Positions 44,173-53,382 of a stretch of DNA of 64,000 bases are shown here, piece after piece. The translations under genes were made by a program, and so were the position numbers. Where the stretch lies: assembly GCA_012103475.1 (NCBI GenBank), contig WLWS01000005.1:191001-255000 (forward strand), read 5' to 3'. Below the pieces are notes generated by a model that ran no database searches, had not been told where the DNA came from, and was given only the letters and a program-made list of their open reading frames with translations. Origin of the DNA: Gammaproteobacteria bacterium (GTDB taxonomy: Bacteria; Pseudomonadota; Gammaproteobacteria; Eutrophobiales; Eutrophobiaceae). How positions within the stretch are numbered: position 1 is the stretch's first letter; every line of letters begins with the position of its first letter.

Positions 44173-45786
44173 ATGGAAATCAATCCCACCGCCGATCAAG
44201 CGGTAAGCCAAAGCACCTTCGAACAAAATATCGCCTTCATGGCGAGCAAATCTGGTCAGGATTTACTCACGCGTTTGCATCGCGGTATCGAGAAAGAAGG
44301 CTTACGGGTTGACAGCAATAACAAGCTTGCACTGACAGCTCATCCTGAGAAACTCGGCTCCGCCCTCACCAATCCCTGGCTGACTACCGATTTCAGCGAA
44401 TCCCTGCTCGAATTTATCACCCCGGTACATCAGTCAATCGACGAAACTCTGAATTACTTACGCAATATTCATGTTCTATCCAGCAGAAACATGAATGACG
44501 AGAAGATCTGGGCCGCCAGCATGCCCTGTTTGTTGCCGGAAGATGATCTGATTCCTATCGCAGAATATGGCAGCTCCAATATTGCCAGAATGAAATCCAT
44601 CTATCGTGTTGGCCTGGGTAATCGCTATGGCCGGGCCATGCAGACTGTAGCCGGGATTCACTACAATTTTTCAATGCCTGAAGCCTACTGGCAGGCAGCA
44701 TTTGCTGATGCAAAGAAAAATAATAAAACCAGTCGCGTCGATCTACAGCACTATATTAATGATCGCTACTTTGATCTGATTCGAAACTTTCGTCGTAACT
44801 ACTGGTTACTTATTTACCTGCTAGGTGCCGCGCCCTGCTTTGACAAGAGTTTTGTTCGCGATCGAAAACACACAATGCAGGAGCTGAACGACTCTGATCT
44901 CTACTTACCTCATGCCACATCATTGCGCATGGGCGATCTCGGTTATCAGAGTGTCGCGCAGCAATCCCTGTTTGTTTGTTATAATGAACTGGAAACGTAT
45001 ATCGAAACTCTGGGCGAAGCGATTCACATTCCTTATCCGGATTATGAACGTATTGGCATTATCGAAGACGGCGAGTATCAGCAACTGTCAGCAGGTTTGT
45101 TGCAAATTGAAAACGAATTTTATTCTCCGATTCGACCAAAACGAGTAACCCGATCCGGTGAAACACCCTTACGTGCTCTGGCCGAACGCGGAATCGAATA
45201 CATCGAAGTACGCTGTCTCGACATTAATCCATTTTGTGATATCGGTATTGATGCACAGACCATACGTTTTCTTGACAGCTTTCTGCTCTACTGTTTAAAC
45301 AAGGAAAGCACACTTTGCGATAAGGAAGAATTTGCGCACATCTCTGAGAACCAGGCCCGCATCGTTAATCAGGGCCGTGATCCGGAATTGAATATTTACT
45401 GTGGAAAAAAGGAAATCCCCATGCGTGAATGTGCGCGACAGATGCTGGAGGGAATAAGCAAGGTCGCAACTCAGCTGGACAATGCACACAACAGCAGTGA
45501 CTATCTTGCCAGCGTCAGTCAGCAGCAAGAGAAAATTGAAGATGCGTCTTTAACGCCCGCCGCTCTTTATCTCAACAGCATGTCTGAACACAATGAAAGT
45601 CATGTTCAATTTTCCGCCCGGCTCACTGGCCAGTACGCGAAAGAATTCCAGCAATATTCACTGGCAAAAGATGTTGAACAGCCTCTGCTCGAAGAAGCGG
45701 CACAATCTCTGGTAAAAAAAGCAGAACTGGAGCGTGAAGACAGCATCAGCTTCGAAGAATTTCTGGCGAATTATTACAGGCAATGA
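44173..45786 (+). CDS. gshA: Glutamate-cysteine ligase GshA
   Basis: GshA joins glutamate and cysteine with ATP, the first and rate-limiting step of glutathione synthesis. It matches the group 1 proteobacterial enzyme in length (about 537 residues) and motifs: RGIEKEGLRV near the N-terminus, TTDFSESLLEFITPV, MPCLLPED, and SGETPLRALAERGIEYIEVR with the ATP-site LDINPF. ATG 44173 is preferred over TTG 44161; neither has a good ribosome site. The FNR-controlled cytochrome gene follows about 110 bases downstream. Confidence 0.96.
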   Translation: MEINPTADQAVSQSTFEQNIAFMASKSGQDLLTRLHRGIEKEGLRVDSNNKLALTAHPEKLGSALTNPWLTTDFSESLLEFITPVHQSIDETLNYLRNIHVLSSRNMNDEKIWAASMPCLLPEDDLIPIAEYGSSNIARMKSIYRVGLGNRYGRAMQTVAGIHYNFSMPEAYWQAAFADAKKNNKTSRVDLQHYINDRYFDLIRNFRRNYWLLIYLLGAAPCFDKSFVRDRKHTMQELNDSDLYLPHATSLRMGDLGYQSVAQQSLFVCYNELETYIETLGEAIHIPYPDYERIGIIEDGEYQQLSAGLLQIENEFYSPIRPKRVTRSGETPLRALAERGIEYIEVRCLDINPFCDIGIDAQTIRFLDSFLLYCLNKESTLCDKEEFAHISENQARIVNQGRDPELNIYCGKKEIPMRECARQMLEGISKVATQLDNAHNSSDYLASVSQQQEKIEDASLTPAALYLNSMSEHNESHVQFSARLTGQYAKEFQQYSLAKDVEQPLLEEAAQSLVKKAELEREDSISFEEFLANYYRQ

Positions 45787-45821
45787 GCTCACAAAATAGC
45801 GTCCAGATCTCGTCAACTTAA

Positions 45822-45863
45822 TTGATCCAAATCAAGTCCTGTCTCTTACTTCGCTCCTATATT
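45822..45863 (+). promoter_or_regulatory. Class II FNR/ANR promoter, cytochrome gene
   Basis: A perfect FNR box TTGATCCAAATCAA (45822-45835) is centred 41 bases upstream of the start site inferred near 45870. The -10 TATATT (45858-45863) is one base off consensus. This is the classical class II layout, so the downstream cytochrome lipoprotein should be induced at low oxygen. No fnr gene is in the window. Confidence 0.82.
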
Positions 45864-45898
45864 AGAATTGTAATCAAACTCTCATACGGAGTGACACA

Positions 45899-46384
45899 AT
45901 GAAAACTCAAAACCTCTTATCTATCGCGCTGTCGATCGCACTTTCGCTCTTTTTTCTGTCTGCCTGCACTCCTGAGCGTACTTCCGGAAAAGGCCTGCAT
46001 TTACCGGAAGGCAATATCGAAGACGGAAAGGCCACCTTTGTGAATCTTGGTTGCGTGTATTGTCACGCCATACCAAATGTCGAACTGGCTCTGCCGGAAG
46101 AAGATCTGGAGCCGCTGCTCTTGCTTGGTGGTAAAGTCCAGAAGGTAAAAACCTATGGCGAACTGGTGACTTCCATCGTTAACCCCCAGCATGTTATTTC
46201 ACCTGCCTACCTCGAGAAATTAAAAGAACGGGAAGCCGGTGTTGAAGTGAACTCCATCATGCCCACCTTTAATGACGACATGACAGTCTCCCAGCTGATA
46301 GACCTTGTCACCTTTCTCGATTCTAATTATGAAAAGTTGATGCCACAATACGTGAGCATGCGCCACGGCTATGGGGCGTATTAA
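45899..46384 (+). CDS. Mono-heme cytochrome c lipoprotein
   Basis: A 161-residue lipoprotein. The lipobox FLSAC ends at C23. One heme-binding motif CVYCH (C52-H56) is present and the distal ligand is probably M121 in SIMPTFNDD. Weakly resembling class I cytochromes of the c-type domain family, it is anchored in the periplasm by its lipid. GGAG precedes ATG 45899. A class II FNR promoter lies upstream, so it probably serves oxygen-limited respiration. The next gene, a secreted unknown, follows 88 bases later and could be cotranscribed. Confidence 0.9.
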   Translation: MKTQNLLSIALSIALSLFFLSACTPERTSGKGLHLPEGNIEDGKATFVNLGCVYCHAIPNVELALPEEDLEPLLLLGGKVQKVKTYGELVTSIVNPQHVISPAYLEKLKEREAGVEVNSIMPTFNDDMTVSQLIDLVTFLDSNYEKLMPQYVSMRHGYGAY

Positions 46385-46472
46385 TAAATTCAGTCAAACG
46401 CTTAAACCTGATACTTGCGGCTGCTAAACTAACTCAGACATTATCTGTTTTTTGCCAGCCGCGAGACATCGT

Positions 46473-47171
46473 ATGAAAATTATTGTACAGACTTTTCTTT
46501 GCTTACTGTTGTTGCTGAACCCGCCTCATTCGTATGCCGAACTGAAGGGGGATGAAGCCGCAATCGAACTTGCCGACCAACTGATTGAGAGTATTGGTGG
46601 TAAAACCTTATGGGCAAAAATACGCTCGCTCTACGTCGTTGAAAAATCCCGATCTCTGAAAGGCGATGGGATCATTGGCGAGTTCTGGCGTGATCTGCAA
46701 CGTCCGCGCGAATGGTATACCTTAAATAACCGTCACAATATGGTAGTCAGAACCTGGTGGGACGAACACGGAATCTACCAGACCCTGAACGGCAAAAAGA
46801 ATCACAAACTGCCTGCCGACCTGCATGACGAAGTCCAGGCATACTGGCAGGGTGAAATCTATGTCATGTATCACCGTCTCGCACGAGGCGATGATGCACT
46901 GCGTCTGCAAATGAAAGAAGATAACTCATTTACTGTCTTTGATCAGGGACTGAAACGTCATCTCGGCACATTCTGGGTAAACAATGATGGCCAACTATAT
47001 CGCTGGCGTCATGCTGACGGTACCGAATACATCTACGGCCCACATCGCAGCTTTGGCGATATCAGCTTCCCGGACTGGGGCACACAGGTTGACGGATCAT
47101 GGTCGTTTTATTACACCGAGGTACGCTGGTCAGCAGAAGAAGCACCGGTTTCTTACGAAGCACCTTATTGA
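46473..47171 (+). CDS. Secreted protein, unknown function
   Basis: A 232-residue periplasmic protein with a signal peptide (about 1-22, cleavage near SYAELK). It is rich in aromatic residues, with many W and Y (RDLQRPREWY, VRTWWDEHG, WGTQVDGSWSFYY), suggesting a beta-barrel-like or lipid-binding LolA-type fold. That is inference. ATG 46473 is chosen because it gives the signal peptide directly. It may share the FNR-driven transcript of the cytochrome upstream. Confidence 0.7.
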   Translation: MKIIVQTFLCLLLLLNPPHSYAELKGDEAAIELADQLIESIGGKTLWAKIRSLYVVEKSRSLKGDGIIGEFWRDLQRPREWYTLNNRHNMVVRTWWDEHGIYQTLNGKKNHKLPADLHDEVQAYWQGEIYVMYHRLARGDDALRLQMKEDNSFTVFDQGLKRHLGTFWVNNDGQLYRWRHADGTEYIYGPHRSFGDISFPDWGTQVDGSWSFYYTEVRWSAEEAPVSYEAPY

Positions 47172-47197
47172 TTCGTCAGCGCGCTGAGAACTGCAAT

Positions 47198-47989
47198 TTA
47201 AAGCTTGTGGGATTTTTTTGAAAAAAAACGTTTGTTTAAAGAAATATAGTGCTGAATCCAACGTTGCAGGAAGGAGTCATTATTAGCTGTACGCATATAA
47301 CTGTAACCCAGAATTGAGATGATAAGGGCGCCGGCTCCATCCACTATTAAATCTGTCATCGTATCGGTCAGGCCACCTGCCTGAGTATCCATGCCGAAGA
47401 AGGTATCCAGCGTAAACTCAAATATCTCCCAAATGGTGCCCATGCCCAGAGAAAACATAAAAGCAAACAGGGCGACAAAGGAGGGTTTCATATGCAATTC
47501 GAGATCTTCATGTTCATTAATAACGTAAACCAGAAGAAAACCGAATATTGCCAGAATCAGACCAGAGCTGGTGTGCAACATGATGTCCCACCACCAGTAC
47601 TTATCATAAAAACCCTGTAAGTCACCCAGAAAAAGTGAAGCGTAGACAAAGATAACCGCCAGCACCTCAAATTCAGAAGGAATCTGTACATGAAATCGAT
47701 AGCCAACCAGCATGGGTAAAAAAGCCACGACTAATACCCCAAAAGTCGCTATCGCATTCAGCCAGTTTCCGGCCAGCAGTTCAAGCAACACACCGATTGC
47801 CAGACCCGACTTCAAAATGATCGCTATCCACCAATCCAGGCGGTCGATTGAAATCTGCGCAAGTCTGGAAAAAAACTTTTTACTATCGCGTTTCTCAGTC
47901 ATCGGTAATACAGGGCGGTATTTGACTAATTTGTCTGTTAAACAGGAATTATTGCGCTGAGCGCCCAGAATAACCAGCACTCGTGACAT
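47198..47989 (-). CDS. DUF2238/YjdF-family membrane protein
   Basis: A membrane protein of up to 263 residues with about six helices. The segment WWWDIMLHTSSGLILAIFGF and the following GTIWEIFEFTLDTFFGMD with GGLTDTMTDLIVDG are hallmarks of the YjdF/DUF2238 family (inner-membrane proteins of unknown function). The start at 47989 gives a 29-residue N-terminal extension; ATG 47902 (M30) is an alternative, and neither has a good ribosome site. Convergent with the gene upstream. Confidence 0.78.
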   Translation of the reverse strand: MSRVLVILGAQRNNSCLTDKLVKYRPVLPMTEKRDSKKFFSRLAQISIDRLDWWIAIILKSGLAIGVLLELLAGNWLNAIATFGVLVVAFLPMLVGYRFHVQIPSEFEVLAVIFVYASLFLGDLQGFYDKYWWWDIMLHTSSGLILAIFGFLLVYVINEHEDLELHMKPSFVALFAFMFSLGMGTIWEIFEFTLDTFFGMDTQAGGLTDTMTDLIVDGAGALIISILGYSYMRTANNDSFLQRWIQHYISLNKRFFSKKSHKL

Positions 47990-48074
47990 TTTTATCTGGA
48001 TATTACTTTGCAGATAATGAAAACTCAGATAATTATTGCCAATTTTTCATGATTAACAACTATCAGGAACGACC

Positions 48075-48674
48075 ATGAATGAACAAATCCGACACTTGAT
48101 GGCACAAATCACTGAACTTGAAGATGACCTGCACAAGCTCATTCAGGAACAACAGGCAGAGTTCAATTATCGTCTGGAAGGCACCAAGGTTAAATTCGAA
48201 AAAAGTATTCAGGAAGCACAGCGGCAATTAAAAACCGGTTATATTAAATTTCTGCGACAGAGTCAGCCGCGAAACATTATTAGCGCACCGATAATTTACA
48301 GTGTGTTCATTCCTTTCTTTTTACTTGATGTCTGGGTGACTGTGTACCAGTACCTCTGCTTTCCACTCTACCGGATTCCGCGGGTAAAACGTTCCATGTA
48401 TATAGTTATAGACCGGCATCATCTGCGCTACCTGAATTCAATTGAACGATTTAATTGTATCTATTGCGGATATGCGGGCGGCGTTATTTCCTACGTTCGT
48501 GAAGTCGCAGCAAGGACGGAACAATACTGGTGCCCGATTAAGCATGCGCGAAAAATACTGGACCCGCATCGTCGTTATGCGCGTTTTGCAGATTTCGGTC
48601 AGGCTGATGGCTACGCCGATTTATTGCAGGAAATGCGCAATGACTTGAGAACAGAAAAGCCAGGCAATGGATGA
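48075..48674 (+). CDS. Conserved protein with coiled coil and Cys pairs
   Basis: A 199-residue protein. The N-terminus (about 1-60) is a predicted coiled coil, with a membrane segment near 75-98 (IIYSVFIPFFLLDVWVTVYQ). The C-terminal domain has a CIYCGYAGG pair and a later YWCPIKHA, a candidate zinc or iron-binding site. It starts the short cluster with the EEP-family gene (20-base gap) and a PGPGW-type membrane protein. Function unknown. Confidence 0.7.
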   Translation: MNEQIRHLMAQITELEDDLHKLIQEQQAEFNYRLEGTKVKFEKSIQEAQRQLKTGYIKFLRQSQPRNIISAPIIYSVFIPFFLLDVWVTVYQYLCFPLYRIPRVKRSMYIVIDRHHLRYLNSIERFNCIYCGYAGGVISYVREVAARTEQYWCPIKHARKILDPHRRYARFADFGQADGYADLLQEMRNDLRTEKPGNG

Positions 48675-48693
48675 TTAAGTACGCGGCGATAGT

Positions 48694-49428
48694 ATGACTA
48701 TGAAATTCCGTCTGATTTCCTACAATATTCATAAGGGCATAGGTGGTGTCGACCGTCGTTATCGTTTACAACGCATAATCGATACACTCACTGATTACAA
48801 AGCAGATATTATATTCATGCAGGAAGTAGATGAGGATGTGCCGCGCTCTAGACATCATCATCAGGTTATTGAGATAGCTGAAGCACTCGGTCTGGCACAC
48901 CATGCATTCCAGCGTAATGTAAAACTTAAACGCGGTTTCTATGGTAACGCAATCCTGAGCCGACACCCTCTCTCTGATATTGAAAATTTTGATCTAACCG
49001 TAGCCTTGAAAAAACGCCGGCGCGCCCAGTTCGTCACCTGCCACATGCGTCAGAGCCATCAGAGGACCCTGCATCTGGTTAATTTTCATCTGGGTCTTGC
49101 CGGCTTTGAGCGAGCTATACAAATACAAAAAGTATTGCGGCATCTTGAATCGAAATCCTTCTATCACGATACACCGGTAATAGTAGCCGGCGACTATAAC
49201 GATGTATGGGGCACAATCGGAAAAAAGTATATGCAACCCGCCGGTTTCCAGGCTGTGAATAAGAACAGTCCGACCTTCCCGGCTATCATGCCGGTACGAC
49301 AACTTGATCACATTTTTTATAAAGGTGAAGTAAGCTCTTCAAAAAGTTTTGTGGGGCACAGTGATCTGGCAAGACAGGCATCCGATCATCTGCCAGTGAT
49401 AGCAGATTTCAAATTAGAAACATCGTAG
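48694..49428 (+). CDS. Endonuclease/exonuclease/phosphatase-family protein
   Basis: A 244-residue EEP-fold protein. Metal and catalytic residues are in SYNIHKG (about 9-15), FMQEVDE, HLGLAG, AGDYND and the closing SDHLPVIADF. These match Mg-dependent phosphodiesterases of the family; substrates range from DNA to sphingolipids. No signal peptide is seen, so cytosolic. ATG 48700 (two codons in) is another possible start. Likely cotranscribed with the gene upstream and the small membrane gene 9 bases downstream. Confidence 0.88.
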   Translation: MTMKFRLISYNIHKGIGGVDRRYRLQRIIDTLTDYKADIIFMQEVDEDVPRSRHHHQVIEIAEALGLAHHAFQRNVKLKRGFYGNAILSRHPLSDIENFDLTVALKKRRRAQFVTCHMRQSHQRTLHLVNFHLGLAGFERAIQIQKVLRHLESKSFYHDTPVIVAGDYNDVWGTIGKKYMQPAGFQAVNKNSPTFPAIMPVRQLDHIFYKGEVSSSKSFVGHSDLARQASDHLPVIADFKLETS

Positions 49429-49437
49429 CTCAATTAC

Positions 49438-49902
49438 ATGTTGGAACAGATTTGTACGAATGAAACATTGCTACTCTGGTTATTGAGTGCTTCGGTCATC
49501 TCCTTTGTCGCAAGCCTGATCATTGTTCCTTTCGTTCTGGCCCGAATACCAGCGGACTATTTTTCTGAAACAGCCCGTCATCGCCGCTCTGTCAACACGC
49601 CTCATTTCCTTCTGACAATTCTGATATTAATATTGAAAAACTGTGTTGGGCTCATTTTTCTTTTCAGCGGAATTCTGATGCTGGCACTTCCGGGACAGGG
49701 CATATTGACTATTCTGGTTGCTCTGATATTTCTCGATTTTCCGGGTAAGTACCGTCTTGAAAGAAAAATCATCGGCAACCATACTGTTTTATCCGGGGTT
49801 AACTGGGTCCGCAGGAAAGCGGGTAAACCTGAACTCATTCTTGAAGAAAAAAAAGCCCCGCCACAAAGGCGGGGCAAAGTTAACTTAACGGGAAAACGCT
49901 AA
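49438..49902 (+). CDS. PGPGW-type small membrane protein
   Basis: A 154-residue membrane protein with helices near 12-35 and 57-102. The segment LPGQGILTILVALIFLDFPGKY resembles the PGPGW/TIGR02611-type motif of small transmembrane proteins. The C-terminus is basic and rich in K/R. Its last codons overlap a GC-rich hairpin that forms an intrinsic terminator on the opposite strand. Function unknown. Confidence 0.72.
   Translation: MLEQICTNETLLLWLLSASVISFVASLIIVPFVLARIPADYFSETARHRRSVNTPHFLLTILILILKNCVGLIFLFSGILMLALPGQGILTILVALIFLDFPGKYRLERKIIGNHTVLSGVNWVRRKAGKPELILEEKKAPPQRRGKVNLTGKR
49847..49875 (-). terminator. Minus-strand intrinsic terminator
   Basis: Stem GCCCCGCC/GGCGGGGC (49855-49862 and 49868-49875) with a 5-base loop is followed, on the minus strand, by eight Ts (from the A-run at 49847-49854). 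It lies inside the 3' end of the plus-strand membrane gene. No annotated minus-strand gene lies to the right until 55.3 kb, so it must end something else or act by chance. Confidence 0.75.
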
Positions 49903-50120
49903 GAATCGGAGTGACACCTGTCGATGCCATGAAATACGATTTTTGATGTGAAGCCTAAGGGCCTCTGAATCGATAGAATTCTGTTTCGCTACTTATTCGC
50001 TTATTTCCTGTAATAGGCAAATTAGATACCAACTTTATAAGTAACTGATTATTAAAGTTTTCGTATATAACCAGTTTTGACATTGTAAAATTACTCGACA
50101 AATTTGCCTGTAAGCTGCTT

Positions 50121-50161
50121 TTGATCTCAATCAATCAGCGAATCTGGCACAGTGTTAGTAT
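50121..50161 (+). promoter_or_regulatory. Class II FNR/ANR promoter, hpnM-like gene
   Basis: A second perfect FNR box TTGATCTCAATCAA (50121-50134). A weaker -10 TAGTAT (50156-50161) puts the start near 50168, about 40.5 bases from the box centre. The leader to ATG 50194 is about 25 bases. The layout predicts low-oxygen induction of the lipid-transport pair downstream. Confidence 0.78.
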
Positions 50162-50193
50162 TAAGTTTAACCAGTCCCGGTGAGGCCGAAGAC

Positions 50194-50784
50194 ATGAAAA
50201 TAATTTATTCCATATTGATATTGATACTGCTGACTGGTCCGGTCATGTCAGCGTCGAAAAGCGAGCAGGATACGATTCGTGATACTACGGCTGCGGTGCT
50301 TGAACAGCTCGAAAATTCGCGTGGCAGGCTTGAATCCGAACCAGCTTATATACAGGAATTTGTGCGTGAGCTTATCGTTCCTCAGTTTGATTTCGCCCTG
50401 ATGTCACAACTAGTGATGGGCAAACACTGGAAGAAGTTTGAGCTGAATGAGCGCCGCTGTTTTATAGCCGGGTTTCGCAACATGCTGGTAGAACGCTACG
50501 CCTATATCCTGCTCAGTTATGACAATCAGCAGATCAGCTACGCTGACACAAAAAGCATCGGCACAGAAGGACTGCGACTGGTCAGCCAGACCATCAGCCG
50601 TGAGGGTGCAAAGCCGCTCACTATTGCGTACGCCATGGAAAAAATGGATGAGGAATGGAAAGTGGCCGATTTGATAATTGATGACGTGAGTCTGGTTCGC
50701 AGCCATCGCGGTATGTTCCAAAGTCGTCTGCACAGCCAGGGGCAGGATTATTTTATAAAGACATTCCCTGAGTGCGCTAGGTAG
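50194..50784 (+). CDS. MlaC/HpnM-like periplasmic lipid-binding protein
   Basis: A 196-residue periplasmic protein of the MlaC (Ttg2D, toluene-tolerance) family, with a signal peptide (about 1-18, cleavage near VMSASK). Family signatures are DFALMSQLVMGKHWKKF and the YAYILLSYDNQQISY region. ATG 50194 gives the signal peptide; an in-frame TTG upstream at 50152 is not needed. Paired with an MMPL-type RND protein 52 bases downstream, it mirrors the HpnM/HpnN pair that moves hopanoids to the outer membrane. No hopanoid gene is in the window, so the lipid is unknown. Preceded by an FNR-box promoter. Confidence 0.85.
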   Translation: MKIIYSILILILLTGPVMSASKSEQDTIRDTTAAVLEQLENSRGRLESEPAYIQEFVRELIVPQFDFALMSQLVMGKHWKKFELNERRCFIAGFRNMLVERYAYILLSYDNQQISYADTKSIGTEGLRLVSQTISREGAKPLTIAYAMEKMDEEWKVADLIIDDVSLVRSHRGMFQSRLHSQGQDYFIKTFPECAR

Positions 50785-50836
50785 ACTTTAACTGCCAACT
50801 TGTACACAATCCTGACTTTATCAGGATCAAATCTTC

Positions 50837-53308
50837 ATGCGCGTAGCTGAACTCTATCAACAAGTCGTCTTCGAACGACCACGCCTTGTTCTGCTATTCG
50901 TCGCTTTACTCACTCTGGCATCAATTCTTTTTGCTTTTCGCTTTGAACTCGATGCTTCGGGCGAATCACTGGTACTTGAGAACGATGCCGATCTTAGCTA
51001 TTACCGCACAGTAAGAGAAAACTACGGGACCGACGAATTTCTGGTCATTACCTATAGCCCCCACTCCAGTCTTTTGTCCAGCGATTCGCTTGAGGGTATC
51101 CGCCAAATGCGTGAGGAAGTGCTGGCACTGGAAAATATTCAAACCGTTTATTCCATCCTTGATGTTCCGATTATTTACGAAGCCGGGGTTAACCTTTCTG
51201 AATTAGCGAAGGTGCTTAAGACTCTGGACTCAGACGAAATCGATGCTGAACTGGCCGGGCGCGAGTTTGCCAGCAACCCTTTTTATCGCGAGCTACTGGT
51301 CAGTAAGGATGGAAAAACCACCGCCTTACAGGCCGTGTTTAAATTTAATGACGAACTCGCGGAGATGTTGTCGCGACGAAAACAGCTCACCGAACTGGCT
51401 GCAACACGGGCACTTGGCAGTGCCGAAGCAATGGAACTGGATCAGCTACGCTACAGGATCAAACAGGACACCAGCCTCGCTCTTGAACAGCGAGGGGAAG
51501 ATATTAAAGCCGTACGCGAGATCATTGATCGTCAGCGTGAACGTGCCACGCTGCATCTTGGTGGTATTCCGATGATTACCACCGATATGATCGAATTCAT
51601 ACGCCACGACCTTGAGGTATTCGGTCTCGGTGTTCTTAGCTTTCTTATTGTCATACTCAGTCTGTTTTTCAGGCAACTACGCTGGGTCCTCTTGCCGCTT
51701 GTCTGCTGCTCCGTCACAGCGGCCTTCATGTTCGGTTTCCTTGGTCTGGCTGGCTGGCGTATCACTGTCATCTCGTCTAATTTCATGTCTATACTGTTGA
51801 TCATTACGCTCTCCCTCTGCGTTCATCTGATCGTACGTTTTCGCGATCTACAAATAGAAAGTCCCGACAACTCGCATCTGCAAACCGTGCGCGACACAGT
51901 CAGCTCAATGTTCCGCCCCTGTTTTTTTACCATCGCCACCACAATCGTTGCTTTTGCCTCACTTATTGTCAGCAAAATTCGCCCGGTGATTGATTTCGGC
52001 TGGGTGATGATAGTCGGGCTTATTGCGGCTTTCGTTCTCAGTTTCATTCTTTTCCCGACAATCCTGGGATTACTGCCGCCAGCAAAAAAACCGCCGGCAC
52101 GTGACTTCACCCGCAGAGTGACTCTGGCAATCGCCAGCCTGGTTTGCCGCACACCGCGAAGCATCATTGCCATTTGTTTATTGATGGCCCTGCTGATCGG
52201 ACTGGGCATGCAGCAACTCAAGGTTGAAAACCGCTTCATCGATAACTTTCGATCCAGCACGGAAATATATCAGGGCATGACAGTGATTGATCAGAAGCTC
52301 GGCGGCACTACACCGCTGGAAATTATTCTGGATGCCGATGCAGAGTTCTTTGCCGAGCCGGAATCCGGGCAGGATGAAGATTTTGATGAACTTTTTATGG
52401 AAGACGACGAAGAGCTCGCAGCCAGAAATTACTGGCTTAACCCGACACAAATGCAGCGAATAAAACGTATTCAGGATTATCTCGATGAAAACCCGGTAGT
52501 CGGCAAGGTACTGTCACTGGCGACTCTGGTTCGCATCGCTGAACATTTGAATGAAGATGAACTAGATGCTTTTGAACTGGCCATCATTCGTAAACGCATT
52601 CCCGATGAATTCGCCGATCAATTGCTTGCACCTTATTTATCGGAAGACGCTAATCAGGTCCGCTTTAATGTGAGGGTGATCGAGTCGGATCACTCACTAA
52701 ATCGAAAACAGCTGCTGGAAGATCTAAGGGTTTTTCTAGTCGATGAAATTAAACTCGAACCGGCTCAGGTGCACATCACCGGCATGCTCGTACTCTACAA
52801 CAACATGCTACAGAGTCTGTTCAAATCACAGATACTGACACTGGCGGCCGTCTTGCTGGCGATATTCCTCACCTTTGTTGTGCTGTTTCGTAATGTCACT
52901 CTGGCTTTACTCGGCATTGTTCCGAATATATTCTCGGCAGTGATGATTCTGGGTATCACGGGCTGGTTGCGTATCCCACTGGACATGATGACCATTACCA
53001 TTGCCTCGATTACCATCGGTATCGCCGTTGATGACACCATTCATTACATCCATCGTTTGCAGGACGAGTACCAAACGAATCAGGATTATCCCATTCTGAT
53101 AAAGCGTTGTCATAGCAGCATCGGCAAAGCCATGTATTACACCTCTCTTGCCATCATATTCGGCTTTGCCATTCTGTCTTTTTCCAACTTTATTCCGACC
53201 ATACATTTCGGCCTGTTAACCGGACTTGCCATGCTCATCGCCCTCATTGGCGATTTGCTGCTGTTACCGGCAATGGCATTACTCATTCGTCCGAGTCTGA
53301 AAACTTGA
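50837..53308 (+). CDS. RND/MMPL-family (HpnN-like) lipid transporter
   Basis: An 823-residue inner-membrane RND-superfamily transporter in two halves. Each half has a helix, a periplasmic loop (about 30-255 and 455-650) and a five-helix bundle, with SSD-type segments such as VFGLGVLSFLIVILSLFFRQ and ITIASITIGIAVDDTIHYIH (Asp pair in the fifth helix). Its closest named relatives by arrangement are HpnN-like MMPL transporters. Together with the MlaC-like protein upstream it probably moves a lipid across the periplasm. Confidence 0.88.
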   Translation: MRVAELYQQVVFERPRLVLLFVALLTLASILFAFRFELDASGESLVLENDADLSYYRTVRENYGTDEFLVITYSPHSSLLSSDSLEGIRQMREEVLALENIQTVYSILDVPIIYEAGVNLSELAKVLKTLDSDEIDAELAGREFASNPFYRELLVSKDGKTTALQAVFKFNDELAEMLSRRKQLTELAATRALGSAEAMELDQLRYRIKQDTSLALEQRGEDIKAVREIIDRQRERATLHLGGIPMITTDMIEFIRHDLEVFGLGVLSFLIVILSLFFRQLRWVLLPLVCCSVTAAFMFGFLGLAGWRITVISSNFMSILLIITLSLCVHLIVRFRDLQIESPDNSHLQTVRDTVSSMFRPCFFTIATTIVAFASLIVSKIRPVIDFGWVMIVGLIAAFVLSFILFPTILGLLPPAKKPPARDFTRRVTLAIASLVCRTPRSIIAICLLMALLIGLGMQQLKVENRFIDNFRSSTEIYQGMTVIDQKLGGTTPLEIILDADAEFFAEPESGQDEDFDELFMEDDEELAARNYWLNPTQMQRIKRIQDYLDENPVVGKVLSLATLVRIAEHLNEDELDAFELAIIRKRIPDEFADQLLAPYLSEDANQVRFNVRVIESDHSLNRKQLLEDLRVFLVDEIKLEPAQVHITGMLVLYNNMLQSLFKSQILTLAAVLLAIFLTFVVLFRNVTLALLGIVPNIFSAVMILGITGWLRIPLDMMTITIASITIGIAVDDTIHYIHRLQDEYQTNQDYPILIKRCHSSIGKAMYYTSLAIIFGFAILSFSNFIPTIHFGLLTGLAMLIALIGDLLLLPAMALLIRPSLKT

Positions 53309-53382
53309 TTTAGTCACACGACGCCCCAATGTATGTGGCCAAGTACTGTATACTCGAGCCAATGCGAAGGAGACTTGAAACA

